Assembly: GCF_022229005.1 (NCBI RefSeq)
Contig: NZ_JAKKFD010000024.1
Location: forward strand, 62,001-126,000
Source of the DNA: Micromonospora trifolii
Lineage (GTDB): Bacteria > Actinomycetota > Actinomycetes > Mycobacteriales > Micromonosporaceae
Direction of reading: 5' to 3'
DNA: 64,000 bases
Positions within the stretch are counted from its first letter, which is position 1. Every line of letters begins with the position of its first letter. Below are positions 8,203 through 21,250 of the stretch, piece by piece. A program made the translations under genes and the position numbers. Under the pieces are notes generated by a model. The model was given only the letters and a program-made list of their open reading frames with translations. It was not told the origin of the DNA and did no database searches.

Positions 8203-9060
8203 TTAGCGGCTGCTGGTGGTTTCTCGTACCCAGGGGAGGGCGAACCGCTCGATCAGCAGGAGCGCCGAGTAGAGCAGGATGCTCACCAGCGCCACCAGCA
8301 TGATCGCCGCCCAGGCGGTGGCGGTGTCGCCGACGCCGGCGTACTGCGTGATGACGTAGCCGAGGCCGCTCTCGCCGGCCTGGAACTCACCGATCACCGC
8401 GCCGATCGCGGCCAGTGGCATGGCCACCTTGAGCCCGACGAAGATCTGCGGCAGCGCGGCCGGGAAGCGCACCTTGCGGAACGCCTGCCAGCGGGAGGCG
8501 TTCCAGGAGCGCACCAGTTCGGCCAGGTCGGCCGGCGTGGTGGTCAGCCCGGTCGCGGTGGAGAGCACGATCGGGAAGAAGCAGAGCAGGAACACCATGG
8601 TCAGGATCGGCTTCTGGCCCCAGCCGAGCGCCACCACGAGCAGCGGGCCCAGCGTGATCTTCGGCACCGCGTTCACAGCTACCAGCAGCGGAGTGAACAT
8701 CCGCTCCACAGTGCGGGAGCTGGCCAGGGAGAGCCCGATCAGCACACCGGCGGCCACCGACAGGGCGAACCCCGTCAGGATCTCCAACGTGGTGTCCCAG
8801 GTGTGCTCCAGCAGCTGCGCCGGCTTGTCGACGAACGCGGTGAGCACGTCGCCCGGTGGGGGCAGGGCTGCGGGGTGAACCAGCTCCAGCCGGGCGATCA
8901 GCCACCATGCCGCCAACGCGACCAGGATGCCGACCGCGGGCAGCACCGCCTCGGCCCCGGCCCGCAGACCGGCACCTGGACCCGTGCGCCCCACCTCGGG
9001 GCCGGCACTCGGCGGCGCGGGTTCCGCCACCGCCGGGTCCGCTGACCGGACGTCGGTCAT
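8203..9060 (-). CDS. ABC transporter permease, SsuC/TauC (nitrate/sulfonate/NMT1) type
   Basis: A 285-residue inner-membrane permease with about six TM segments and the cytoplasmic EAA-type loop (around LVRSWNASRWQAFRKVRFP) that docks the ATPase. It belongs to the family importing sulfonates, taurine, nitrate or pyrimidine thiamine precursors. The ATG start with GAGGAGG 6 nt upstream is preferred over a start 21 codons earlier. It follows the substrate-binding lipoprotein gene with a hairpin between them; the ATPase is divergent on the other side of that gene. Confidence 0.92.
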   Translation of the reverse strand: MTDVRSADPAVAEPAPPSAGPEVGRTGPGAGLRAGAEAVLPAVGILVALAAWWLIARLELVHPAALPPPGDVLTAFVDKPAQLLEHTWDTTLEILTGFALSVAAGVLIGLSLASSRTVERMFTPLLVAVNAVPKITLGPLLVVALGWGQKPILTMVFLLCFFPIVLSTATGLTTTPADLAELVRSWNASRWQAFRKVRFPAALPQIFVGLKVAMPLAAIGAVIGEFQAGESGLGYVITQYAGVGDTATAWAAIMLVALVSILLYSALLLIERFALPWVRETTSSR

Positions 9061-9108
9061 CTCTGTCCTCCTCGAAATCCCACGGCCCGCCGGGGGCCGA
9101 CGAGCGAC

Positions 9109-9146
9109 GGGGGTACGCCCCACCGGGATCGGCGGGACGTACCCCC
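9109..9146 (-). terminator. Intercistronic hairpin between binding protein and permease
   Basis: GGGGGTACG (9109-9117) pairs with CGTACCCCC (9138-9146), and further pairing is possible inside. It follows the binding-protein stop on the transcribed strand. Such hairpins often protect or partly terminate the binding-protein mRNA, so that more receptor than permease is made. Confidence 0.55.
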
Positions 9147-9163
9147 TGATGACGACCGGACGA

Positions 9164-10195
9164 TCAGGCCTTCGGCGCGAGGCTGAAGTCGATGATCTGC
9201 TCGGGGGTGATGTTCTGCTTCAGCGCGCCGGCGCCCTGCAGGATGGCGATGCTCTTGGCGACCCGACCGCTGTCCAGGGTGCCGATCGCGGTGCCGGTGT
9301 TGCCGGAACGGACGTACGCGGCCATCAGCTCCAGCTCGGCGGCGGCGGAGACCGGGTTGGTGGCGTCGACGTTCTTCTTCAGGATGTCGGCGGCCTCCTT
9401 GGAGTTCGCCAGGCTGTACTCGAGGCCCTTGAGCAGCGCCGCGGTGAACCGCTTCACCATCTCGGGCTTCTCCTTGGCGATCTTCGAGGAGGTGATCAGC
9501 ACGTTGCCGTAGAGGTCCTGCATCACGTTGCTGTACGGCAGCATGACGGCCTTCTTCTTGGCCACCGCCTCGATGGTCGGCTGACCGACGACGAACTGAC
9601 CGATGCCGTCGACCGAACCCGCGGCCAGCGTGCCGATCAGGTTCTGCGCCTCACCGTTGACCCAGGTCACCTTGGTCGCGTCCACACCGGCGAGCCGGGC
9701 GTACGTCGGGAAGAGGTTGCGGACCACGGAGCCGGGGGTGTCGGCGAGCTTCTTGCCCTCCAGGTCCTTCGGCGAGCTGATGTTCTTGCCCTCGACGGTG
9801 GCGATGCCCGCCATGGTGCGCTGCTGGATCGCGGCCACCGCGGTGAAATCCTTGGCCTGGCCGTTGCCGAGCTGGAGCAGACCGCCGGTGAGGTCGATCG
9901 GGCCGAAGTCGGCCTGGCCGCCGACGACGGTCTGGATCACGCCACCGGTGCCCTGGCCAGCCTTGATCTCGACGTCGAAGCCGGCTTCCTTGAAGAAGCC
10001 CTTGTCCTTCGCCACCCAGGCGTAGGAGTCACGGCCGAAGTTACCGAACGAGGTGAGGTAGGTCACCTTCTCCAGCGTCTTGCCGTCGCCGCCCTTGGCA
10101 TCGTCGGCCGAATCCGACCCGCTGCTGCAGGCGGAGACAAGGGCGAGGGCGGTGGCCAGCGCGGCCGTAGCGACCGTACGGGTCAGCCTTCTCAT
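9164..10195 (-). CDS. ABC transporter substrate-binding lipoprotein, NMT1/THI5-like
   Basis: A 343-residue lipoprotein. The signal peptide ends in VSAC (about residues 20-23), followed by a Ser/Gly/Asp-rich linker. The type-II periplasmic fold opens with VTYLTSFGNFGRDSYAWVAKD, as in NMT1/THI5-like and SsuA-like receptors. The family binds hydroxymethylpyrimidine precursors, alkanesulfonates, taurine or other small acids; the ligand cannot be read from the sequence. It is the first gene of the leftward unit (receptor, then permease) and diverges from the ATPase-oxidoreductase-cupin unit. No TPP riboswitch precedes it, despite the thi operon 6 kb away. Confidence 0.88.
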   Translation of the reverse strand: MRRLTRTVATAALATALALVSACSSGSDSADDAKGGDGKTLEKVTYLTSFGNFGRDSYAWVAKDKGFFKEAGFDVEIKAGQGTGGVIQTVVGGQADFGPIDLTGGLLQLGNGQAKDFTAVAAIQQRTMAGIATVEGKNISSPKDLEGKKLADTPGSVVRNLFPTYARLAGVDATKVTWVNGEAQNLIGTLAAGSVDGIGQFVVGQPTIEAVAKKKAVMLPYSNVMQDLYGNVLITSSKIAKEKPEMVKRFTAALLKGLEYSLANSKEAADILKKNVDATNPVSAAAELELMAAYVRSGNTGTAIGTLDSGRVAKSIAILQGAGALKQNITPEQIIDFSLAPKA

Positions 10196-10465
10196 CAGTG
10201 CACCATGTCCTTTCCGACCGGGGCCGGCAGGCCACCGGAGGGGGTTGTCGTGACGGGCCGGCAGGAGGGGTGGAAGCCGGGCGCCGCCGTCGTGAGGGGA
10301 CTCTTCGCGGGCACAGCGTACGAGAAACCCACAGTTGTGACGCCAGGCGTATCGGGTTGCGGAACGGATACAACCTGACGACCACCCCAGCCGGTGTCAT
10401 ACGTCAAGGGAGCAGTTAGCCTTTGTCGGATTCCTGACCGTCCACTCAGCGGAGGTACGCCGGAG

Positions 10466-11251
10466 ATGATCCGACTGACCGGGGTGTCCCGTACCTTCGA
10501 AGGCCGATCCGGCCGGGTGGAGGCGCTGCGCGGCATCGACCTCGACGTCGCCGAGGGCGAGTTCGTAGCCGTGCTCGGCCGGTCCGGCTGCGGCAAGTCC
10601 ACACTGCTGCGACTGATCGCCGGGCTGCTCCCGCTGAGCGCCGGTGAGATCACCGTCGCCGGTACGCCGATCGCCCGCCCCCGCCAGGACATCGCCATGC
10701 TGTTCCAGAAGCCGGCGCTGCTGCCCTGGCGCACCGTGCTGGACAACGTCCTGCTGCCGGTGGAGATCTTCGGCTGGAGCCGCGCCAAGCACCGGGAGCG
10801 GGCCCGGCAACTGCTCGACGTGGCCGGGTTGGCCGGCTTCGAGAAGCGGCTGCCGCACGAACTCTCCGGCGGCATGCAGCAGCGGGTGTCGCTGTGCCGG
10901 TCGTTGATCGGTGAGCCCCGGGTGATGCTGATGGACGAGCCGTTCTCCGCGCTGGACGCGCTCACCCGCGAGGAACTCTCCGGCGAACTCCAGCGGGTGC
11001 ACATGGAGAACAAGCCGACAATCGTCTTCGTCACCCACTCGATCGACGAGGCGGTGCTGCTCGCCGACCGGGTGGTCGTGCTGAGCCCCCGCCCCGGCCG
11101 GATCCGCAAGGTCGTCGACGTGACCATCCCCCGGCCCCGCACCCTGGGCCGCAACGCCCACCTGGCCGACGTCGCCCAGGTCAGCGCCGACCTGCACGAA
11201 CTGCTGATGGAACGCGAACAGCCGGCCACCGCCGGCGCGGAAGGACACTGA
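10466..11251 (+). CDS. ABC transporter ATP-binding protein, SsuB/TauB type
   Basis: A 261-residue cytoplasmic ATPase with Walker A GRSGCGKST (about 42), a Q-loop in LFQKPALLPW, signature LSGGMQQR, Walker B VMLMDEPFSALD and the switch His in VFVTHSIDEA. These features fit nitrate/sulfonate/taurine-type importers. The ATG has GGAGGT upstream. It heads a rightward unit with an LLM-class oxidoreductase and a cupin protein, and its partners (permease and receptor) are divergent. The shared intergenic region (10196-10465) probably coordinates both arms. Confidence 0.93.
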   Translation: MIRLTGVSRTFEGRSGRVEALRGIDLDVAEGEFVAVLGRSGCGKSTLLRLIAGLLPLSAGEITVAGTPIARPRQDIAMLFQKPALLPWRTVLDNVLLPVEIFGWSRAKHRERARQLLDVAGLAGFEKRLPHELSGGMQQRVSLCRSLIGEPRVMLMDEPFSALDALTREELSGELQRVHMENKPTIVFVTHSIDEAVLLADRVVVLSPRPGRIRKVVDVTIPRPRTLGRNAHLADVAQVSADLHELLMEREQPATAGAEGH

Positions 11252-11253
11252 CC

Positions 11254-12204
11254 ATGCGGGTGTCGGTCTTCACCGAGCCGAACCGTGGCGCCAGCTACGA
11301 CACCCAGCTCCGGTTCGCCCGACTGGTCGAGGCCTGCGGCTACGAGGGTTTCCTCCGCGCCGACCACTACCAGTCGATGGGCGCCGACCCGGGCCTGCCC
11401 GGCCCCACGGACGCCTGGCTGACCCTCGCCGCGCTGGCCCGGGAAACCGAGCGGATCCGACTCGGCACCCTGGTGACGTCTGCCACGTTCCGCCTGCCCG
11501 GCCCCCTCGCGGTGATGGTCGCGCAGGTCGACCAGATGAGCGGTGGCCGGGTCGACCTGGGCATCGGCGCCGGCTGGTACGAGCGCGAACACACCTCGTA
11601 CGGCATCCCGTTCCCGGCGGTCGGCGAGCGCTTCGACCGGTTGGCCGAGCAGCTTGAGGTGATCACCGGGTTGTGGGGAACCCCGTCCGGCGAGACCTAC
11701 AGCTTCACCGGCGACCACTACCGGCTGGTGGACGCGCCCGCCCTACCCAAGCCGGTGCAGGTGCCCGGCCCGCCGATCATCGTGGGCGGGCGCGGTCCCA
11801 AGCGCACCCCCGAACTGGCCGCCCGGTACGCCGACGAGTTCAACATGCCGTTCAAGTCCGTGGCGGCCACCGCCGAGGCGTACGACCGGGTGCGCGAGGC
11901 GTGTGAGCGCACCGGACGGACGGAGTCCGGGCGAGACCCGCTGGTGCTCTCCGCCGGGATCGTCGTCGCCATCGGCCGGACCGACGCGGAGGCCCAGCGT
12001 CGGGCCGCACCCCTGCACGAGAAGAGCGCGCTGCCACCGGAGGATCCAGTGGTCGGCTCCCCCGCGCAGCTCGCCCAGCGGATCGGTGAGTTCGCCGCGA
12101 TCGGCACCACCCGGGTCCACCTACGCCTGATCGACTTCGATGATCTCGATCACCTTGAGCTGATCGCCGCCGAGGTGCTGCCCCAACTGGACGGAGCACG
12201 ATGA
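11254..12204 (+). CDS. LLM-class flavin/F420-dependent oxidoreductase
   Basis: A 316-residue luciferase-like TIM-barrel oxidoreductase; the segment GGRVDLGIGAGWYEREH and the C-terminal QLAQRIGEFAAIGTTRVHL are typical. Members use F420 or FMN and often act on xenobiotics, sulfonates or secondary metabolites. In this actinomycete F420 is the likelier cofactor, but that is not proven here. It starts 2 bp after the ATPase stop and overlaps the cupin start (ATGA, 12201-12204). Co-transcription with an importer of the nitrate/sulfonate/NMT1 class suggests that it acts on the imported compound. Confidence 0.88.
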   Translation: MRVSVFTEPNRGASYDTQLRFARLVEACGYEGFLRADHYQSMGADPGLPGPTDAWLTLAALARETERIRLGTLVTSATFRLPGPLAVMVAQVDQMSGGRVDLGIGAGWYEREHTSYGIPFPAVGERFDRLAEQLEVITGLWGTPSGETYSFTGDHYRLVDAPALPKPVQVPGPPIIVGGRGPKRTPELAARYADEFNMPFKSVAATAEAYDRVREACERTGRTESGRDPLVLSAGIVVAIGRTDAEAQRRAAPLHEKSALPPEDPVVGSPAQLAQRIGEFAAIGTTRVHLRLIDFDDLDHLELIAAEVLPQLDGAR

Positions 12205-12509
12205 CCGACGTGATCGACGGAACCGAACTCGGACCGGTGGGTCAGGAGATCGTGTACGAGAACGACCGGGTCCGGGTCTGGCACATCCGCCTCGAACCGG
12301 GCGAGCGGCAGCCGCTGCACCGGCACGACCACCCCTACCTGGTGGTGGCGATCGAGGGCGCCAAGAACGTCGTACAGACCATCGACGGCACCCGGATCGA
12401 CGCCGACGAGCCCACCGGCGGAGTGGTCTACCGGGACCCGGGCGCGGTGCACATGCTGACCAATGTCGGGGATACGACTTACCTGGCCCGGCTGGTCGAA
12501 CTCAAGTAG
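12201..12509 (+). CDS. Small cupin-domain protein
   Basis: A 102-residue single-domain cupin. The metal-site motif LHRHDHPYL carries three His residues, and GAVHML supplies a likely fourth ligand. Small cupins of this kind act as dioxygenases, isomerases or ligand-binding accessory proteins; the reaction is not visible here. It is translationally coupled to the LLM oxidoreductase, so the two probably work on the same substrate. It is the last gene of the ATPase-led unit. Confidence 0.85.
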   Translation: MTDVIDGTELGPVGQEIVYENDRVRVWHIRLEPGERQPLHRHDHPYLVVAIEGAKNVVQTIDGTRIDADEPTGGVVYRDPGAVHMLTNVGDTTYLARLVELK

Positions 12510-12585
12510 ACCCGCCGATGGCCACCGGCGTGCCGCGCGGCGCGCCGGTGGCAATCGGGTGTACCGGGTGCGTAACGTGCCGGAC

Positions 12586-15500
12586 ATGGCCTTTCGGACC
12601 TGGGGCAGACTGCTGCTCACGGCGCTCGGGGTGAGCGTGCTGGCCGGAGCCGGCCAGCTCGGCGTCGCGTACGGTTTCGGCATCGTCCGCCTGACCGGCG
12701 CATTCACCGGTACGACAGTCAACCAGTGGCCGGCCCAGCTCGTCTGGGTGGGCTGGTTCGCCGCGAACGCAGCCGTCGCCGGCGCCGTCCTGACCGGACG
12801 CCTCGCTCGCCGCGACACTCCGGCGGCCGGCACCGGCCGGCAGTTGGCGGTCGGTGGTGCGGCAGCCCTCGGCGCCACAGTCATCGCCCCGCTCTGCATG
12901 CAGCCCGCCCGCGCCGCGGAGCTGATCTCCGTTGACCCGGTCTGGGCGGTGGGCATCTGCGCCATGGTCGGTGCGGTGATCGGGGCGGGGGCCGCGATCG
13001 CCGTCCTGTTCCGGCCCGAGCTGGGCTGGAACGTGGCGGCAGTGGCCGGCGCGGTCTGGCTGCTGGCGCTGATCTCCGTCCTGCCGTCGCTCGGCACTGT
13101 CGGCCCACTGCCGACAGTCCGGCTCGGCGTACTGGAGCCGAGCTGGCTCGACGACGCCGCCGCGCAACGGCTGGCGCTGCTCCTGCTCCCCATCGTGGCG
13201 CTGCTGGCCGGCGCGGCGACCGCCGGGCTGGCTCGCTGGCGGGGCCAGGCGCCACTGGTCAGCGGGGCCACCGGGGTGGCCGGTCCGGTGCTGGTGGCGT
13301 TCGCCTACCTGACCGCCGGTCCGGGCGACGCGGTGGACCGCTACCAGGCCGCCCCCTACTACGGCTCGTTGATCGCGATCCTCGCCGGAGCACTCGGCGC
13401 GGCCGCCGCCGCGCTGCTGCGCTGGCCGACGGGCACCCGTGCGACCGATCCGCAGGCCATCGAGCCCACCGCCATCCTGCGCCCGCTGCCCGCCGGCCCG
13501 GCGCTGCCCGGCGCGGCGAACGACCGGGACAGCACCGAGCGCACCGACACGGAGACGACAAACGCCGACCTGGCCACTGCGCAGCCCGGCGGCGTCGTTG
13601 CGGGTCCGTGGGCGGCGGGCGACCCCGATTCCGTACGCACCGTCCCGGCCCACTGGGACTGGCCGGAGACCACAGCGAGCGGACAGCACGGTCCGGCTCC
13701 CGCCACTGCTTCTCCCGCCGCCCCGACTCAGCCGGCGGCCTGGCTGACCGCGCCGACCGGTGAGTTCAGTGCCGCAGGGCAGACGCTCCCGCGCCACGAT
13801 GATGTCCCGGCCACGACCGAGCCCTCGGCCAGCACCGACGTCAGCAGGGTCACCGACGCCTCCGCGACCGGCACAACCGCCGGACGCGTCGACGCCGCGA
13901 CCCCAACGGGCGGCCGAGCGGCCGACGAGCTGACCGGCAGCACGGCGACGGGCACAAGCGGCAGCACGGCGACGGGCACGAGCGGCAGCACGGCGACCAG
14001 CGGCGGACCGACCGATGGGCGCACCACCCGCAAGCCCGCTGCCACACCGAGCAGCGCGGCTGCACCCGGTTCCGGCGCGACCAGCGCGGCCGCGACCAGC
14101 GCTCTGACCAGCTCGGACGCGCCCGTCCCCGCGACCGGCAGCACCGCCCGGACCAGCGCGGCCGCGACCCGGGCAGCCCGGACCAGCGCAGCCCCGACCA
14201 GCACGGGCAGCGGCAGCGAGGCGACCAGCACGGTCCCGACTGGCACGGACGCTCCCCGTCCCGCCGCCACAGGCACGAGCAGCAAGGGCACGAGCAGCAC
14301 GAGCACGGAGGCGACCAGCGCGGGCACGGCCGGCCAGGACACGCCCGGGGCGGCGCCGACGATCAAGCCGCGACGCAGCCGTAAGCCGAAGGCCAACCCG
14401 GAAGCCACAGCCTCCGACGCGACTGACGACACGTCCCCTGCCGGTTCGGCAACCACGAGCGAGACGCCCACGAGCGAGACGACCACCGACGCAACGCCCG
14501 CCCGCGAGACGACCACCGACGCAACGCCCGCCCGCGTGACGACCGCCGACGCGACGCCCGCCCGCGAGACGACCGCCGGCCGCGCCACGAAGGGCACCCG
14601 GCCGGGCAGGTCCGCCGACAGCACCGGCTCCGACGCGGCCACCGATACTCCGTCGTCCAGCCGGGGAAGCGTGGGTGAGCGGTCGAGCTCGACCTCCGAC
14701 GTCTCCTCGGCTGCTGCCTCCGGCACGGCAGCGGCAGCCCCGGCCACCGCTGCCGGTGCGAAGCGAGCACCCGCCACCCCCGTCACCGGTTCGAAGCGAA
14801 CGCCGGCCGCCTCGACGACCGCCGCAACCGGCGCGACGGAGGTGCCGGCCAGCCCGGAGCCCTCGACCACGGCAACCGACGCCACACAGACCTCGACCAC
14901 CGCGACACCAGCACCGACCACCGCGGCCGGCGCGACGCCAGCAGCGGCGGCGCCGACCACCGCGGCCGGCCAGGTTGGTGCGGAAGCCACAGCGCGCGTC
15001 CCGAAGGCCGGCACGGGCAGCAGGGCAGCACCGGCCGACGCGGCAAGTGATTCCGCAATCGCCGGGGCTCGTGGCACCGACAGCGGGCGCCCCGCCGCCG
15101 AGGACGTTCCCACCGCCGGGTTGTTCGGGGCCACCGCCGCCAGTGACCCGGACGCGGACCGGTGGACACCCGCGCCGTCGGCCTGGCCGGTCACCCCGAC
15201 GTGGACGGTGCCACCGCAGGCCTCCGAGCCGGAGGCGACCACGTCTGAGGGGTCGAGCAATCCCGACGAGCCGACCGGGCCGATGCCCAGGCCCCGGCAT
15301 CGGGCACCGTTGCCGGATTTGAGCCGGGCCGGCACCTGGAACGCATTCGACACCTCCCGGCGCCGCGGGTCGGCGGGATCGCAGGACAGCTCGACGGCAC
15401 GGACAGCGCCGGCCGATGCCAGCGAGACCACCACTCCGGCCGAACACCCGGCTCCGACGGAGTTCCCGGGCACGCTGGGCGCGCCCGCCGGCTCCGCCAC

Positions 15501-15843
15501 CACCACCAGCGCCACCGCCGACAGCGCCGCCACCACCAGCGCCACCGGCACCGGCGCCGGCGATCTGACGCCCGCTGACGCCGCGTCGGCAACTCCGACG
15601 ACCCCGAAGGTGGCGGAGCAGCCCTCCCGGCGAGGACGACTCGGCGGGCTGTTCCGCCGCAACCGGTCCCGGGCCGACGAGGAAAGCCCGAAGACGTCGG
15701 ACGCCGCCGAGCCGCTGGCGACCCAGGACGAGGAGTTCGTCGACTGGGTCGCCGGCCTGGGCAAGCCGGTGTCGGACAATGAGCCCGAGCAGGAGAACGG
15801 CCGCCGGTCGTTGCGCTCCACCGGTCGACACCACCGCGACTGA
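12586..15843 (+). CDS. Membrane protein with very long Thr/Ala/Ser-rich low-complexity tail
   Basis: About 1,085 residues. The first 280 form several TM helices (LLLTALGVSVLAGAGQLGVA at the start) resembling actinobacterial proteins of unknown function. From about 300 to 1,000 the chain is almost only Thr, Ala, Ser, Gly, Pro and Asp, with 24-bp repeats (13936-14007) and 30-bp repeats (14476-14580). It ends in a short basic/acidic segment with RRGRLGGLFRRNRSRADEE. The tail may be a disordered, possibly O-glycosylated region, on whichever side of the membrane it lies. The ATG lacks a good Shine-Dalgarno, so the start is uncertain by a few codons. No function is assigned. Confidence 0.75.
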   Translation: MAFRTWGRLLLTALGVSVLAGAGQLGVAYGFGIVRLTGAFTGTTVNQWPAQLVWVGWFAANAAVAGAVLTGRLARRDTPAAGTGRQLAVGGAAALGATVIAPLCMQPARAAELISVDPVWAVGICAMVGAVIGAGAAIAVLFRPELGWNVAAVAGAVWLLALISVLPSLGTVGPLPTVRLGVLEPSWLDDAAAQRLALLLLPIVALLAGAATAGLARWRGQAPLVSGATGVAGPVLVAFAYLTAGPGDAVDRYQAAPYYGSLIAILAGALGAAAAALLRWPTGTRATDPQAIEPTAILRPLPAGPALPGAANDRDSTERTDTETTNADLATAQPGGVVAGPWAAGDPDSVRTVPAHWDWPETTASGQHGPAPATASPAAPTQPAAWLTAPTGEFSAAGQTLPRHDDVPATTEPSASTDVSRVTDASATGTTAGRVDAATPTGGRAADELTGSTATGTSGSTATGTSGSTATSGGPTDGRTTRKPAATPSSAAAPGSGATSAAATSALTSSDAPVPATGSTARTSAAATRAARTSAAPTSTGSGSEATSTVPTGTDAPRPAATGTSSKGTSSTSTEATSAGTAGQDTPGAAPTIKPRRSRKPKANPEATASDATDDTSPAGSATTSETPTSETTTDATPARETTTDATPARVTTADATPARETTAGRATKGTRPGRSADSTGSDAATDTPSSSRGSVGERSSSTSDVSSAAASGTAAAAPATAAGAKRAPATPVTGSKRTPAASTTAATGATEVPASPEPSTTATDATQTSTTATPAPTTAAGATPAAAAPTTAAGQVGAEATARVPKAGTGSRAAPADAASDSAIAGARGTDSGRPAAEDVPTAGLFGATAASDPDADRWTPAPSAWPVTPTWTVPPQASEPEATTSEGSSNPDEPTGPMPRPRHRAPLPDLSRAGTWNAFDTSRRRGSAGSQDSSTARTAPADASETTTPAEHPAPTEFPGTLGAPAGSATTTSATADSAATTSATGTGAGDLTPADAASATPTTPKVAEQPSRRGRLGGLFRRNRSRADEESPKTSDAAEPLATQDEEFVDWVAGLGKPVSDNEPEQENGRRSLRSTGRHHRD
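13936..14007 (+). repeat. 24-bp coding tandem repeat
   Basis: Three near-identical 24-bp units (starting 13936, 13960, 13984), each encoding an eight-residue Gly/Ser/Thr/Ala unit of the low-complexity tail. Confidence 0.8.
14476..14580 (+). repeat. 30-bp coding tandem repeat
   Basis: About three and a half 30-bp units (starting 14476, 14506, 14536, 14566) encode variants of the ten-residue unit ETTTDATPAR. Units differ by a few substitutions (for example gagacg versus gtgacg), suggesting recent slippage or unequal exchange. Confidence 0.8.
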
Positions 15844-15883
15844 CCCACGGCGCAGCGCGCAGACGCACCGACCGGTCGCCGCT

Positions 15884-15960
15884 TGATCGACTCGGGTTCA
15901 TTGAAACCGGGCTGTCCCGAGCTGCCAGACACCCCGAGATCAAGGAACCCGAGTCGATCA
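15884..15960. repeat. Family B palindromic repeat, copy 1
   Basis: A 77-nt inverted repeat. The outer 16 bp are perfect (15884-15899 with 15945-15960, TGATCGACTCGGGTTC); the inner part is imperfect. It lies between two convergent genes (long-tailed membrane protein and thiC). A second 77-nt copy is at 28915-28991, also between convergent genes. It probably acts as a bidirectional terminator, but may be a mobile REP-like element. Confidence 0.85.
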
Positions 15961-15996
15961 TCCCGCGGGACGCCCCGGACTGACCCGCAGTGTGGG

Positions 15997-20092
<4,096 letters not shown>

Positions 20093-20102
<10 letters not shown>

Positions 20103-21250
20103 AGGTCCCCCTCCATCGTCGGTTCAGGTCCGCCTATGGCGACAGCGCCGAAGCGGTCAGCCCCGAAGGGCGCGAGCAGCGGGTCGGGTACGCCGCCGAG
20201 CACCAGGTCGGCGATCAGGTCGGCGGTGATCGGGGTGAGCACGATGCCGTGCCGGTGGTGCCCGGTGGCGGCCAGGACGTCCGGTCGGTCGGGCAGCGGT
20301 CCGAGGATCGGCGCGTTGTCCGGGGTGCCCGGGCGCAGTCCGGCGACCGCCTCGACCAGGTCGTACTCGGCCAGTTCGGGCAGCAGGTCGACCCCGGCGC
20401 GCAGCAGTCGCTGCACGGCACCGGCGGTGACAGTGGTGTCCGACCGCTCCTCGACCGTCGCGCCGAGCACCACCTCACCGTCGGCGCGGGGCACCAGGTA
20501 GACGTGCTCGCCGTCGGCGTACCCCCGGATCACGTGCCGGAAGCCCGGCGCGACGCCGTCGGGTGCGCGGAGCCGGAGGATCTGACCCTTCACCGGCCGC
20601 ACGGGCAGGCCGGTGAGCGCTGCGGCCCCGCAGCCGGCGGCGACCACTGTGACCGGTGCGTCCACGTCGGACAGAGAACGGACCGGCTGGGGCACGAGCA
20701 CCGCGCCGGCCCGCTGCGCGGCCGCGCGTAGCGCCGGCACCAGCAGCCGCGGGTCGACCTGGTGGTCGGTGGGAGCGAGCGCGCCGCCGCGCACCCGTGG
20801 GGCGAGCGCCGGTTCGCGGTCACGCAGTTCGCTGGGGCGCAGCGGCGTCACCGGCAGGCCCAACCCCTGCTGGTACGCCCACAGCCGACGCGCCTCGGCC
20901 AGGTCGTCGCCGGTGAGCCCGACCATCAGGGTGCCCTCGGTCCGGTAGCCGATCTCGACCCCGGTCGTCTCGGTCAGCTCGGCGGCGAACGCCGGCCAGC
21001 GGGCCGCGGACGCCAGCAGCAACCCGGTCAGCTCCCGCTCACCGAAGTACGCCTCGGCGACCGGGGAGAGCATGCCGGCGGCCACCGCCGACGCCCCCGA
21101 GCCGGGTGCCGGATCGTGCACCACCACCCGCAGCCCGCGCTCGGCGCAACGCCAGGCGATCGCCAGCCCGATCGGTCCCGCCCCCACCACTGCCACGTCC
21201 GGCCGGACCCGGTCGCTCGACGGCGGTGACGGGGACCGGCCGGTCAGCAC
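20093..21250 (-). CDS. thiO: Glycine oxidase ThiO
   Basis: A 385-residue FAD-dependent D-amino-acid-oxidase family enzyme that oxidises glycine to dehydroglycine for thiazole synthesis in aerobes. The dinucleotide-binding motif VAVVGAGPIGLAIAW is near residue 20. Further family segments are GSGASAVAAGMLSP and the C-terminal ATGHHRHGIVLTP, which closes the FAD site. The GTG start is inferred from overlap with the thiE stop; the first 15 residues (RSPSPPSSDR) are poorly conserved, so the true start could be slightly further in. It follows thiE with a 7-bp overlap. Confidence 0.93.

Noticed and set aside
10196-10465. TPP riboswitch upstream of the NMT1/THI5-like receptor or ATPase
   Set aside because: CTGAGA and the ACCTGATC..GGTAAT core are absent on both strands.
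12502-15932. Long leftward frames opposite the low-complexity membrane protein
   Set aside because: The sense strand has a coherent membrane domain followed by repeats that translate to regular units; the antisense frames give Gly/Arg- or Val/Ser-rich shadows.
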